DNA of 64,000 nucleotides from contig NZ_AAWS01000002.1 in the NCBI RefSeq assembly GCF_000169175.1, positions 186,001 to 250,000 of the forward strand, read 5' to 3'. The notes under the pieces are model-generated. The model was not told the DNA's origin, searched no databases, and saw only the letters and a list, made by a program, of their open reading frames with translations. Positions 1 to 9,032 of this stretch are shown here, piece after piece. Made by a program: the position numbers and the translations under genes. Positions within the stretch are counted from its first letter, which is position 1. Each line of letters opens with the position of its first letter. Source of the DNA: Microscilla marina ATCC 23134. Its GTDB lineage: Bacteria; Bacteroidota; Bacteroidia; Cytophagales; Microscillaceae.

Positions 1-1
1 A

Positions 2-1606
2 AGCCCGCTTACCAAAATATTGCAAAGAAGAATTTTCCTCCCCATCGGTAAACAATAACATCACCTTGTTATTTTGGGCATTTTTTAGGCTTTCGAGCCC
101 CTCATCGGCCCCTGCATACAAGGCAGTACTGCCACCATAGCGAGTAAGGCCATCAAACTTTACACAATCGGTTTTGCTGCCTTGTGCCGTCAGTCTTAGC
201 TCAGTCTCTAATCGTTCGTCAAACTTTACCACCGATATTTTATCGTTGGGGTGCTTGGTCAAAATAAACTTACGGGTAGCTTCTTCCAGTTTTTTAATAT
301 TGCCCGCCATTGAGCCACTGTAGTCCATCACCAACGAAATATCATAAGGTTTAGAGATCATTTCGTGTATTTCGCGTACTTTGAAGTTGTTAATGGCATA
401 CCGTCGCCCTTTTACACTCTCCACTATTTTGCGGAAAAATTTGCGTGATTCGCGGTAGCTTACATACGGTGGGGCAAGGTGGCTTATAAAGTTGCCACTG
501 GTATCTGTCACTAGTACATACAGCTTTACCTCTTTGGGAAACTTAGAGCGGTCAGTGGCAAAAATATCAAAATCAAGTTTTTGCCCTTTTTTTAAGGTAG
601 TTTTCTTCGCCACATTTTTTATAAATTTTCGTCTAATTACCCTCACCCTAAAGCTTTTTACAAAAGATTTTTCTCCGTCATCTATCAAAAACTTATAAGT
701 GGTATTACGCAAAGGGGCTACCTCCATGCTGCCCACCAAAGGCAAACTGTCACCTCGGTAAATTACACTTTTCATCCCTTTGGCATTCCATCTAATCAGG
801 GTTTTACTGCCCAGTAAAATATCTTTTTTACCCTTAAAAGTAACCGGAACAACCTTGATTGGTAGCTTTACAAAGTTTACCTTGCGGTTGTTGCGTATCA
901 CCATCATTGAGTAGTTTTTTGACCTTTTGGGCTGCAACAGAGTCGTTCCTTCGGTGGGCAAAGTATCGTTCTGAAAAACCACAAAACGCGCTTGCTTAAA
1001 CCGCCACTTTACCCTTACTTTCTCACCTACACTTATGCTACGGGGACCTTTAAAGTATTCGTCAAACTTTACCTTCACCGTGTGGGTGTCTCTTACTACC
1101 TCGCCGTAGCGGTCTTTAGCTTCTAATATATATTGAGTAGTACTGTCAGGCTTGATCGTGAGGCTTTCGTTGGCTTTCAAGGTTTTGTCAAGCCCGGCAA
1201 TACGAATGGTTTTGGCATCGCGCACGCTCCAGTACAAATTTGCCTCTTCGCCTTCGGCAATTTCATCGTCTCCATCAAACTTATCAATCACTGCTGAGCG
1301 CTTCACTACTTTTACTTTGTATTCTTTAGTAACTGTATGTTTTTTGTTGCGGGCAATCAGCTTGTAAGTAGTGGTTTGGCCAGGTTTGATTTTAATTTTT
1401 CCCTTGGCGGGTAAATTGTTTTGAACCCCCTCTATTTCTACTGAAGTGGCCTTGGGCACATTCCACGACAGGGTAACTTCATCGCCATAATTTACAAAGC
1501 GCCTGCCGCGAAAACGTTCTACGGTAGGAGGAGGGGTACAGGCTTGAGCCATCAAAACAAAAATGCATAGCCATAAGAACAGGTAGTAGTGTTTAAAATT
1601 AAGCAT
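2..1606 (-). CDS. VWA-domain lipoprotein with Ig-like repeats (3' end outside window)
   Basis: Open frame on the minus strand starting at the ATG at 1606 and running off the left edge, so only the N-terminal 535 residues are seen. The N-terminus is a signal sequence ending in MAQAC, a plausible lipobox, so the protein is probably a lipoprotein. Residues about 30-330 contain at least four spaced copies of a beta-sandwich-like pattern (G-x-x-V-x-L-x-W-x-V...A-x-x-V-x-I), for example GDEVTLSWNV and GEKVRVKWRF. They are followed near residue 440 by DYSGSMAG, a DxSxS MIDAS motif that opens a von Willebrand factor A domain. VWA domains bind divalent metal and protein ligands; the partner here is unknown. 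The gene stands alone in this orientation. Function beyond adhesion or binding is not inferable. Confidence 0.8.
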   Translation of the reverse strand, partial: MLNFKHYYLFLWLCIFVLMAQACTPPPTVERFRGRRFVNYGDEVTLSWNVPKATSVEIEGVQNNLPAKGKIKIKPGQTTTYKLIARNKKHTVTKEYKVKVVKRSAVIDKFDGDDEIAEGEEANLYWSVRDAKTIRIAGLDKTLKANESLTIKPDSTTQYILEAKDRYGEVVRDTHTVKVKFDEYFKGPRSISVGEKVRVKWRFKQARFVVFQNDTLPTEGTTLLQPKRSKNYSMMVIRNNRKVNFVKLPIKVVPVTFKGKKDILLGSKTLIRWNAKGMKSVIYRGDSLPLVGSMEVAPLRNTTYKFLIDDGEKSFVKSFRVRVIRRKFIKNVAKKTTLKKGQKLDFDIFATDRSKFPKEVKLYVLVTDTSGNFISHLAPPYVSYRESRKFFRKIVESVKGRRYAINNFKVREIHEMISKPYDISLVMDYSGSMAGNIKKLEEATRKFILTKHPNDKISVVKFDERLETELRLTAQGSKTDCVKFDGLTRYGGSTALYAGADEGLESLKNAQNNKVMLLFTDGEENSSLQYFGKRA

Positions 1607-1697
1607 CTTTCGAATAGTGTTTATAGTAGTATATACGGTTGTAGGTGCTACAGTTTTTATTGAATACCAATGTATATTTTGGCAATGAGTGATTAGG

Positions 1698-1835
1698 AAC
1701 ATGTTCAAAATAAGTGTCGAGATTGAGATCATAAACTCAAGGCTGACTGAGGCACTTTTTGCGGGCGTAGCAGCGCTACGGACAATAAAAGTAACGAAAG
1801 TCAGGAAAGAGGATATGTTCTAAACCGGACAGTTA
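1698..1835. repeat. Dispersed intergenic element, family with GCAGCGCTACGG core
   Basis: Shares, in order, TGTTCAAAATAAGT, CTGACTGAGGCA, TTTTTGCG, TAGCAGCGCTACGG, AATAAAA-TAACGAAAG and TTCTAAA-CGGACAG with a second copy at 38848-39100. The core also occurs at 26985-27015 and 50045-50075. Noncoding. The rest of the 1607-2160 gap shows nothing beyond this and the terminator at 2111. Confidence 0.7.
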
Positions 1836-2110
1836 TTGCGATCACGTTCCTTAGCTCTATAAATAAGCCCCGCTCATTATAGATAGGCTAACTACACTTA
1901 CTTGTTAGCTGTATCTACGTTCCAGTACTCAAAAACGTGCAGGTTTTCTTATTTTTATCCGTTCCTATCTGTATACTTTGTCGAAGTGAAACACTGGAGA
2001 TTTTTTTTCTTTTTGCTGGTGAGGATATAGCTATGCTCAATTTGTCCCAAGGGTAAAGCAAAGCAAGGATTGCATCAGGAGCAAAAGTAGACCTTGACCA
2101 AATGCCACAA

Positions 2111-2143
2111 AAAAAGCGAGACATGAATGCCTCGCTTTTTTTG
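2111..2143 (-). terminator. Bidirectional hairpin terminator
   Basis: Perfect 10-bp stem (AAAAAGCGAG with CTCGCTTTTT) around a 10-nt loop, with A/T tracts on both sides. It lies just downstream of the SCP2-like gene on the minus strand, which it probably terminates. Confidence 0.75.
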
Positions 2144-2160
2144 TGTTGGTTTTAAGCTTT

Positions 2161-2448
2161 TTAGTTAAACAACGAAGATAGTTGCATTGCAACATTCATG
2201 TCACCGTCTAACTGCATTTTTCCACCCATGAAAGCCTCCATTGGGTTTAAGTCGCCAGCCATCATAGCATCAAAATCGCTCAACTCCATGTTGATGGTAC
2301 AAGCAGCTTCTTTGTCTTCGTTGCTTACGTCATTGCCATCAAGATGAATAACACCACCTTCGTTGAATACAAATTTGATTGAAGAGTCAAAACCAGTGCC
2401 TCCAGCAACTAATTCTTGCACTTTTTGAGTAGTAGCTTCTACGCTCAT
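2161..2448 (-). CDS. SCP2 sterol-binding-fold protein
   Basis: A 95-residue cytoplasmic protein that corresponds to a single SCP2 domain. Visible family features are an amphipathic N-terminal helix, the strand pair SSIKFVFNEGGVIHLDG, a central TINMELSDFDAMMAGDLNP segment, and the C-terminal GGKMQLDGDMNVAMQLSSLF, which matches the conserved GKLKIKGDMxxAMKL pattern of the family. SCP2 domains bind lipids or acyl-CoA in a hydrophobic tunnel; a bacterial single-domain version has no assigned reaction, so the ligand is unknown. It is monocistronic, with a strong hairpin terminator 20 bp downstream. The upstream 600 bp gap separates it from the divergently transcribed susC-like gene. Confidence 0.88.
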   Translation of the reverse strand: MSVEATTQKVQELVAGGTGFDSSIKFVFNEGGVIHLDGNDVSNEDKEAACTINMELSDFDAMMAGDLNPMEAFMGGKMQLDGDMNVAMQLSSLFN

Positions 2449-3056
2449 AATAATATAAGTTGTTTAAATTTTATAGTTTCATTGTTTTTTCAAGCGCCTG
2501 CCCAATTTTTTGTCTTTGAATGTAAAAATTGCCCATTTCACTGCCCACAAAACACTGGAAAGAGTAGCAAGGTAAAACCTATCACCTCCCAAATATTTGT
2601 ACCAGTAATCACAGGTACATTTTTAACCCAAAAAAAAATAGTTATTGGCAAACGCTGATTTAAAATCGGGGGTGAAGTTAGCTATTTTTTACAAAATCCA
2701 AAAGCACTGTTTTCAAGAAAAATGACTGGCAGTCTTGTCGTCATACAACGATTGTTCTGTATTCGTGGGGTAGTTAATGGTATTATCAAAATAAAAAGTA
2801 AGCATGTGTAGTAAAATGGATATTTAATTTTAGAAAATAACTTTAAATGGGTGTTTTCCATATTTGTTATAAGTTTTGTTTTTTTCAGGGGGTAACCATT
2901 GTATATGCCAAATAATATTTCAAACGGTATAAGTTTTATAAAAAAGCCTTAGTTTTGCTTCGAAGGATTACTATATATTAATAAGCTTATTTCCTAACAA
3001 AGTTTTGTGTATGTGGAGGTAGGCAAAATAAATAATTATTTTAAACGCCATTTTAT
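2449..3056. other. Divergent intergenic region, no gene seen
   Basis: 608 bp between the SCP2 gene (minus) and the susC-like gene (plus). AT-rich, no credible coding frame and no strong hairpin. It must hold the promoters of both genes; one promoter candidate is listed separately. Confidence 0.5.
2950..2957 (+). promoter_or_regulatory. Candidate Bacteroidota -7 box for the susC-like operon
   Basis: TAGTTTTG matches the TAnnTTTG consensus of the Bacteroidota housekeeping sigma factor and lies 99 bp before the ATG at 3057. I do not see a clear TTG/TTTG -33 box at normal spacing, so support is weak. Confidence 0.3.
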
Positions 3057-5996
3057 ATGAAAAGAAAATTACTTGTATTACTCACTTTATGCCTTATTAC
3101 TTCCTTTGCCTGGGCGCAAACCCGCAACATTACGGGTAAGGTAGTAGACAAAGATGGACAAGCTTTGCCCGGTGCTACCGTGATGGTAAAAGGCACCACC
3201 AACGGAGCCTCTACCGATGTCGATGGCAAGTTTACCTTGAGTGTGCCCAACAACGCCACCCTTATTGTCAGTTTTATAGGAATGACCACCAAAGAAGTGT
3301 TGGTGGGGTCACAAACCCAAATTAATGTGACCCTCACTGACGAAAACTCTATTCTGGATGAGATTGTAGTTACTGGATTGGCTTCTAACGTAAAAAGAGC
3401 CAACCTTGCCAACTCGGTATCTACTATCTCGTCGCAAGAGCTGGTAGGGGTTACTTCTCCTCCCACTGTAGATGGAGCCTTGTACGGAAAACTTACAGGT
3501 GCCAACATTGTAAAAAACTCAGGCGCGCCTGGGGGAGGTATTTCTATCCGTTTGCGTGGGGTGTCGTCTATTATTGGGCAAAACCAACCCTTAATTATTG
3601 TAGATGGGGTGTATCTCGACAACAGTGAGATTCCCAGTGGAACTCGTTTTGTGTCTGGTGCCAATGACGGAAATGAAGAACAATCTTCTAACCGTTTGGC
3701 TGATTTATCTTCCAACGATATAGAAAGAATAGAGGTGTTGAAGGGAGCATCTGCAGCGGCTATTTATGGTACACGTGCCAACGCCGGAGTAATGATTATT
3801 ACGACCAAAAAAGGAAATGCAGGTAAAACCCGCTTCCACTTTGAGCAATTGGTAGGTACTGCCCGTGCCATCAAACTTTTAGGACAAAGGAATTATGACA
3901 CCGAAGCCAAAGTAAGAAGTTACTTTAGTGACCCCAACAGTGCCGATGCCAACAGTGCTGTAGCTCAGTGGAACGCTGTCAAAGCTGCCAATGGTGGTGA
4001 GCTGTTTGACTACGAAAAAGAAGTGTATGGTAACATTGGCGGCATTTTTCAAACCAACTTTAGCGCAAGCGGCGGCAATGACCGTACTACCTTTTATGCC
4101 AGTACGTCTATCCGTAACGAAGAGGGGATCATCCGAGGTACTGGTTATCGCAGAAGAAACTTCCGCCTGAATGTCACCCATAAATTGTCTCAGTATGCCA
4201 AACTAACTGCTGGCTCTTATTTTGTGAGTTCCAGTGCTGACCGTAGCTTTACCGGAAACGAAAATGAAGGTGGATTGAGTTACGGTTATAACCTGACTTC
4301 TACCCGCCCCTGGAGCAATCTTTTTCCTAACGAATTAGGCGAGTATCCCGACAACCCTGGGGTTTCGGGTAACCCATTATTTGTACGTGATGGCATGTAC
4401 AACCGCGAGGAAGTTTTCCGTACAATCCAAAGCCTTGGCGTAGACTTTACTTTACTGCAGCGTGACAATATGCTATTGAAGTTTAACCTGGGGGGGGGAG
4501 TTGATATTTATAAATTTGGCACCTTTACTTTTGTATCTCCGCTGCATACTGCTCAAAGAGGCGTGTCTAACGGTTACCTGGCAGAAGGCGCCAATACGGT
4601 CATCAATGGCAACTACCAAGGCGCTTTGATGTTTAATGTAAACCTGGGTAGCATTGATCTTACGTCTCAAGCAGGGGTAACTGGTCTTTACAAAAACAGA
4701 AACTTTTTATTAGCCAGAGGTATCGACCTGAACAGCAAACAAAATTTACAACAAGTTGGCGCACCATCCACCAACCAATTATTAGCTACTGAGCAAGATT
4801 TTGGCTATTTCTTCCAACAAGAAGCTAATTTTGCCGACAAGGTAATCTTAAGTGCCGGAGTGCGTTTAGATAAGTCTACGCTCAACGGTGACCCCAATAA
4901 AATGTATGCTTTCCCTAAGGCGTCAGTAGCTGTAAATGTAGCCAACTTTGATTTCTGGACATTGAAGAACGTGGTGAACCAGGTAAAACTAAGAGCTGCT
5001 TTTGGGCAAACAGGTAGTAGCCCTGGCTTTGGTGCCTTATTTACTGGTTTTGACCGGGCAAGTATGGGTGGTTTAAGTGGATCAACCATCAAGGGGATAA
5101 GAGGAAACCCTGGTTTGGAGCCTGAAATAGCTACTGAGATAGAAGCAGGGCTTGATTTGGGTTTCTTGGCTAACCGTATCTTTTTTGAAGCTACCTACTA
5201 TCGCCGTGGGGTAAAAAACCTATTGATCGAAAATGCTTTGCCTTCATCAAGTGGGTTCTCGTCTGAAATAACCGATGCTGCTGACATGGTAAACACTGGG
5301 GTAGAGTTAACCTTGGGTGGTGATCCTTTTGTAAGTAAAAACTTTAGCTGGTCTACCCAGTTTCGTTTTTGGTTCAACCGTTCGGTAGTGACCCGTTTAG
5401 ATGTACCTGCTTTTGCCCCCCCTGGTGCTTCTTTTAGTATAGGCTTAGGGTCTTTTTATATAGAAGAAGGGCAGTCTATTACCCAGTTTAAAGGAAGAGA
5501 TGCAAATGGCAACCTGATCACTATTGGAGACGCCATGCCCGACTTTCAGTTATCGTGGAACAACACCATGAAGATTGCCAAAAACTTTGAGCTTTCGTTT
5601 TTGTGGCATTACAAAAAGGGAGGCGATAACCTTAATTTAAGTTTGTTTCTGGCAGATTTGGGACAAACCAGCTTTGACTATGACACCCCTGAAGGCGAAG
5701 CCAGAAGAAACGGAACAGGTTCGGCGCGTTTCTTAGAAGATGCCACCTACCTTAGACTAAGAGAAGTTGCTTTGTTTTACAATATACCCAAGAGCTTGAC
5801 CAAAAAGTGGTTTGGCAACAAAGTAGAAAATATCAGATTAGGCGTTTCGGCTCAAAACTGGCTGACCTTCTCAAACTACAAATGGTACGACCCTGAGGTA
5901 TCTACCAAAGGGGGATCTGGCTTATCTTCAGGAATAGATGTGGCCCCTTTCCCAAGTTCTAAGCGAGTATTCTTTCACCTGGCGGCTACTTTTTAG
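3057..5996 (+). CDS. SusC/RagA-family TonB-linked outer-membrane transporter
   Basis: 979 residues, the usual length for the family. Residues 1-20 are a signal peptide ending in WAQ. Residues about 23-100 form the carboxypeptidase-regulatory-like beta domain (NITGKVVDKDGQALPGATV). Then comes LDEIVVTG, the typical TonB-box region, a plug domain to about residue 225 (IIVDGVYLD, IERIEVLKGASAAAIYG, ANAGVMIITTKKG), and a 22-strand barrel ending in an aromatic residue (HLAATF). SusC proteins import oligosaccharides or peptides across the outer membrane in a complex with the SusD lipoprotein, energised by TonB-ExbBD. The substrate cannot be told from sequence. The next gene, 111 bp downstream, is its SusD partner. 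Codons for a Gly triplet contain a run of nine G at 4490-4498, which may slip. Confidence 0.96.
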   Translation: MKRKLLVLLTLCLITSFAWAQTRNITGKVVDKDGQALPGATVMVKGTTNGASTDVDGKFTLSVPNNATLIVSFIGMTTKEVLVGSQTQINVTLTDENSILDEIVVTGLASNVKRANLANSVSTISSQELVGVTSPPTVDGALYGKLTGANIVKNSGAPGGGISIRLRGVSSIIGQNQPLIIVDGVYLDNSEIPSGTRFVSGANDGNEEQSSNRLADLSSNDIERIEVLKGASAAAIYGTRANAGVMIITTKKGNAGKTRFHFEQLVGTARAIKLLGQRNYDTEAKVRSYFSDPNSADANSAVAQWNAVKAANGGELFDYEKEVYGNIGGIFQTNFSASGGNDRTTFYASTSIRNEEGIIRGTGYRRRNFRLNVTHKLSQYAKLTAGSYFVSSSADRSFTGNENEGGLSYGYNLTSTRPWSNLFPNELGEYPDNPGVSGNPLFVRDGMYNREEVFRTIQSLGVDFTLLQRDNMLLKFNLGGGVDIYKFGTFTFVSPLHTAQRGVSNGYLAEGANTVINGNYQGALMFNVNLGSIDLTSQAGVTGLYKNRNFLLARGIDLNSKQNLQQVGAPSTNQLLATEQDFGYFFQQEANFADKVILSAGVRLDKSTLNGDPNKMYAFPKASVAVNVANFDFWTLKNVVNQVKLRAAFGQTGSSPGFGALFTGFDRASMGGLSGSTIKGIRGNPGLEPEIATEIEAGLDLGFLANRIFFEATYYRRGVKNLLIENALPSSSGFSSEITDAADMVNTGVELTLGGDPFVSKNFSWSTQFRFWFNRSVVTRLDVPAFAPPGASFSIGLGSFYIEEGQSITQFKGRDANGNLITIGDAMPDFQLSWNNTMKIAKNFELSFLWHYKKGGDNLNLSLFLADLGQTSFDYDTPEGEARRNGTGSARFLEDATYLRLREVALFYNIPKSLTKKWFGNKVENIRLGVSAQNWLTFSNYKWYDPEVSTKGGSGLSSGIDVAPFPSSKRVFFHLAATF
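4490..4498 (+). repeat. G9 homopolymer inside the susC-like gene
   Basis: Nine consecutive G encode Leu(last base)-Gly-Gly-Gly around residue 480 of the barrel. Such tracts are classical slippage sites; a one-base change would truncate the transporter. Confidence 0.9.
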
Positions 5997-6107
5997 CACA
6001 CCCACCAGCAAGCGCTGTCTCCAGTCACATTACCTGATTTGTAAGTGCTTTGAGCAAGTTGGGGATTGACTGTTGATAAATTAACAAATCAAATTTGAAA
6101 TAGAAAT

Positions 6108-7409
6108 ATGAAATCTATATATAAACATTTATTTATGCTTGTATGGTTTACTGTAGCAGTAACCTCTTGTAATTTTAAAGAACAAGTAGACCCCAACCGA
6201 CCAGGGGTAGACGAATTGGTTACCAAGGGTCAGGTGAACGCATTGACCATTGGCTTATTGGCTGATATTAGAAACGGTCTTCAGATATACCGTACTGCGT
6301 CAGGTTCTATTGCTCGTGAACTGTATTTATTCGACGCTGACCCTCGAAATACCCAAGACTTGTTGGGTAAAAATGGTGGGCAGCTCGACAACAATTCTTT
6401 TTATTTGACCGATTGGTATGAGCCTTATTACAGGGTGGTAAAAGACTGTAATCTGTTGATAGCTGCTGTGGCTAAAGACATTCCAGGCGTAAGCACTACT
6501 GAAGTAAAAGGATATACAGGTTTTGCCAAAACAATGAAAGCCCATGTTTTTATCCAGGTATTAAACTTATTGGGTAGCAATGGGGTGCGTATAGAGGTGG
6601 CTGACCCTGCCAACCTGGGACCATTTTTGAAAGATGCCGCCGCTTATACAGCCATCAGAAGCTTGCTTGATGAGGCTGCTACAGACTTAGATGCCGCTGG
6701 TGCTATTTTTGGTTTTGGTTTGCACGAAGGGTTCAAAGATTTTAATACACCTGCCAATTTTAAGAAATTTAACCGTGCTTTGGCGGCTAAAGTAGCTTTG
6801 TATCAAAAAAGCTGGGCAGATGTATTGACCCAGTTGGGAACGTCTTTTTATAGCGAAACAGGCGATTTGAATGCCGGTCCTCAATATAACTTTTCGAGCA
6901 GTGCCAACGACCTACTCAACCCATTGTTTTATGGTACAGGGTCTGACAATATTTATGCGCACCCATCCTTTAACCAAGACGCTGAAGTGGGTGACCAACG
7001 GGTGGCCACCAAAACCTTGGCACAAATAAGTACCAAAGATAACCTTACTGCTACTCACCGTCAGAACATCTATAAAAGTAGTGCAGACCCTGTGTCTATT
7101 ATTCGCAATGAAGAACTGATTTTGATGGCGGCTGAAGCCAATATTCAACAAAACAACGCGGCTGAAGCGGTAAGGTTGATCAATATTGTGAGAACTGCGG
7201 CTGGTCTTGCCAATTATGCCGGGGCTACCGATCAGGCAACCTTGATCACGCAATTGTTAAAAGAGCGTCTTTACTCATTATGGTTAGAAGGGGTACGTAT
7301 GGCAGACCTCAGAAGGTATAACCGCTTAAATGCAGCCAATTTACCCATCGATCGTGCAGGCGATATAGTACATACTGAGTTTCCTATTCCTTTGAGCGAC
7401 TCTAACTAA
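6108..7409 (+). CDS. SusD/RagB-family outer-membrane lipoprotein
   Basis: 433 residues with an N-terminal signal and lipobox (VAVTSCN), so it is lipidated and surface exposed. The central region is alpha-helical and rich in Tyr/Trp/Asn, with the family-like LTDWYEPYYRVVKDCNLLI stretch near residue 105. The C-terminus contains the SusD hallmark NEELILMAAEANIQ...AVRLINIVRTAAGL...LLKERLYSLWLEGVRMADLRR. It forms the lid over the SusC barrel and captures the ligand. At 433 residues it is on the short side for SusD, and it ends soon after the ADLRRYNRL motif. It follows the susC-like gene by 111 bp without a terminator, so the two form an operon. The presumed operon terminator (7596-7631) is separated from the stop by an inverted-repeat element. 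Confidence 0.92.
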   Translation: MKSIYKHLFMLVWFTVAVTSCNFKEQVDPNRPGVDELVTKGQVNALTIGLLADIRNGLQIYRTASGSIARELYLFDADPRNTQDLLGKNGGQLDNNSFYLTDWYEPYYRVVKDCNLLIAAVAKDIPGVSTTEVKGYTGFAKTMKAHVFIQVLNLLGSNGVRIEVADPANLGPFLKDAAAYTAIRSLLDEAATDLDAAGAIFGFGLHEGFKDFNTPANFKKFNRALAAKVALYQKSWADVLTQLGTSFYSETGDLNAGPQYNFSSSANDLLNPLFYGTGSDNIYAHPSFNQDAEVGDQRVATKTLAQISTKDNLTATHRQNIYKSSADPVSIIRNEELILMAAEANIQQNNAAEAVRLINIVRTAAGLANYAGATDQATLITQLLKERLYSLWLEGVRMADLRRYNRLNAANLPIDRAGDIVHTEFPIPLSDSN

Positions 7410-7426
7410 AAGAAGACCAGAATGAT

Positions 7427-7587
7427 GAACTTGTTTAAGGTTTTGGCATTGAGAGCAAAATGAGTGATTTTTCACATAGACGAGGCGTGGAAGGCGGAGT
7501 TTAGCCTAGCTAAATGAGCATTTTCACAACGAAGTATATGGGTAAAAGAACCATTTTGAATTATTTGAAAAAACCTTAAACAAGTTC
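7427..7587. mobile_element. 161-bp MITE-like element with perfect 18-bp terminal inverted repeats
   Basis: GAACTTGTTTAAGGTTTT at 7427-7444 is the exact reverse complement of 7570-7587. GAT flanks both ends (7424-7426, 7588-7590), a possible 3-bp target duplication. No coding capacity. It sits between the susD stop and the operon's terminator. The interior GACGAGGC...AACGAAGTAT echoes the element at 26923-27086. Confidence 0.75.
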
Positions 7588-7595
7588 GATAAATG

Positions 7596-7631
7596 AAGCA
7601 AGGCAACCAATGAGTTGTCTTGCTTTTTTTT
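7596..7631 (+). terminator. Rho-independent terminator
   Basis: Ten-bp stem GCAAGGCAAC / GTTGTCTTGC (one G-T wobble), six-base loop, then eight T. Likely the terminator of the susCD-like operon. Confidence 0.8.
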
Positions 7632-7726
7632 GTTTGAGAGGCAAAATTTACCATCTTCCACTTTCGTTGAATAATTTACACTGTTTTGTGCCATACTGAA
7701 GTACTATTTAATTTTAAAATAAAAGA

Positions 7727-8878
7727 ATGAAAAAACACATTTACTCCACTACTTTTCTTTTGTTGATGCTGGGGGCAAGTTGGCTTATTTACGCCTGTCG
7801 CACCCCCGAAAGCCGTACCCAAACAAATACAGCCAAGCTCGATTCGCTGGATTATAAAATAGGGCAAATGCTGATGGTAGGCTTTAGAGGTACTAGTATC
7901 AAGGGCAAAAGCCACATCAAACGCGACATTCGTAAGCATCATTTGGGGGGAGTTATTTTGTATAGCCGAGACCTGCTCATGGGGGCAAAACCTCGCAACA
8001 TAGTGTCTAAATCACAGTTAAAAACGTTGATTACCGACCTCAAAAAACTTTCTGACGTACCCTTGTTGGTGGCCGTAGACGAAGAAGGAGGGAAGGTAAG
8101 CCGATTGAATGCAAAGTTTGGCTTTGCTACTACCCAAACTCCCCAGGAAATAGGAGAGATCAACGACTTGGTTGCCACCGAAAAATGGGCAACTCACATT
8201 GCCCAAAAAGTAAAAGCCATGGGCTTTAACGTAAACTTTGCGCCGGTAACCGACCTCAATGTAAACCCCAAAGCACCCATTATTGGCAAGCTGGGGCGTA
8301 GCTTTTCGGGCGACGTAAATACTTTGGTACAGCACGCCCTCAAGTTTACCGAAGTACACCAAAAGCACGGTATTGTGTGCGCAATCAAGCATTTTCCGGG
8401 GCACGGAAGTGCTATTATGGACTCTCACCTGGGCTTTACCGATGTAACTACTACCTGGAAACCCATAGAACTCAAGCCTTTTAAACAAATGATTGAACAG
8501 GGGTTTGATGGGATGGTGATGACCGCCCATGTATTTAATAAAAAACTGGACGCGAAGTATCCGGCTACTTTGTCCAAAAAAATTATGAACGACTACCTCC
8601 GGAAAAAATGGGGCTGGCAGGGCATTATTATTTCTGACGATATGCAAATGAATGCCATTGCCAAAAATTTTGGGATTGAAGAAGCATTAGAAAAGTCTAT
8701 CAATGCCGGAGTCGATATTGTACTTTTCTCAAACAATGGCAGAATCTTTTATAACAAAAACATAGTGCCTGAGGCGATCAACATTATTAAAAAACTCATC
8801 AAGCAAGGTAAAATCTCGCGCAAGCGCATTGATGAATCTTACCAAAGAATTAAAAAAATGAAGCAGGGACTAAAGTAA
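7727..8878 (+). CDS. Glycoside hydrolase family 3 lipoprotein, beta-N-acetylhexosaminidase type
   Basis: 383 residues. The N-terminus is a hydrophobic signal followed by LIYAC, so a lipoprotein. The rest is one GH3 N-terminal TIM barrel: LVAVDEEGGKVSRL near 112, NFAPVTDLN near 168, KHFPGHG with DSH at about 221-234 (the KH(F)PGHG-x4-DSH signature of NagZ-like enzymes, which supplies the His/Asp acid-base dyad), and IISDDMQMNAI near 300 containing the nucleophile Asp. NagZ-type enzymes cleave N-acetylglucosamine from peptidoglycan or chitin fragments. Unlike cytosolic NagZ, this one is exported and anchored, so it likely acts on external or periplasmic fragments. It lies after the SusC/D operon but behind a terminator, so it is separately transcribed. 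The exact substrate is an inference. Confidence 0.92.
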   Translation: MKKHIYSTTFLLLMLGASWLIYACRTPESRTQTNTAKLDSLDYKIGQMLMVGFRGTSIKGKSHIKRDIRKHHLGGVILYSRDLLMGAKPRNIVSKSQLKTLITDLKKLSDVPLLVAVDEEGGKVSRLNAKFGFATTQTPQEIGEINDLVATEKWATHIAQKVKAMGFNVNFAPVTDLNVNPKAPIIGKLGRSFSGDVNTLVQHALKFTEVHQKHGIVCAIKHFPGHGSAIMDSHLGFTDVTTTWKPIELKPFKQMIEQGFDGMVMTAHVFNKKLDAKYPATLSKKIMNDYLRKKWGWQGIIISDDMQMNAIAKNFGIEEALEKSINAGVDIVLFSNNGRIFYNKNIVPEAINIIKKLIKQGKISRKRIDESYQRIKKMKQGLK

Positions 8879-8899
8879 GCCCTTTGCTTCTTTTTTTTT
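8861..8899 (+). terminator. Terminator overlapping the GH3 stop codon
   Basis: AAGCA-GGG pairs with CCC-TT-TGCTT (2-nt bulge), followed by nine T. The stem starts inside the last codons of the GH3 gene. Confidence 0.5.
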
Positions 8900-8923
8900 G
8901 CTTAAAAAGTTTTTATTCTGTAA

Positions 8924-8950
8924 GGAACTACACAGTCAACTGTGAGTTCC
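8924..8950. repeat. Near-perfect dyad between convergent genes
   Basis: GGAACT-a-CACAGT-ca-ACTGTG-AGTTCC: twelve paired bases each side with a single bulge and a 2-nt centre, no T-run. It could be a protein-binding dyad or RNA hairpin. Confidence 0.55.
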
Positions 8951-9032
8951 CCTCAGGGTAAATTTTGAAGATCATCCATTAGGTCAAACTCAGGCCTGCC
9001 ACTGTGATGTTTGGTGGTTCTGTAAAATGATT

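Noticed and set aside
1915-2124. 69-codon frame on the minus strand near the SCP2 gene
   Set aside because: It crosses the terminator hairpin at 2111-2143 and has no protein-like pattern.
3053-3715. 220-codon antisense open frame over the susC-like gene
   Set aside because: It has no recognisable domain and mirrors the codon use of the strong gene on the other strand.
8018-8647. 209-codon antisense frame over the GH3 gene
   Set aside because: It is a shadow of a gene with clear catalytic motifs; no domain or start signal.
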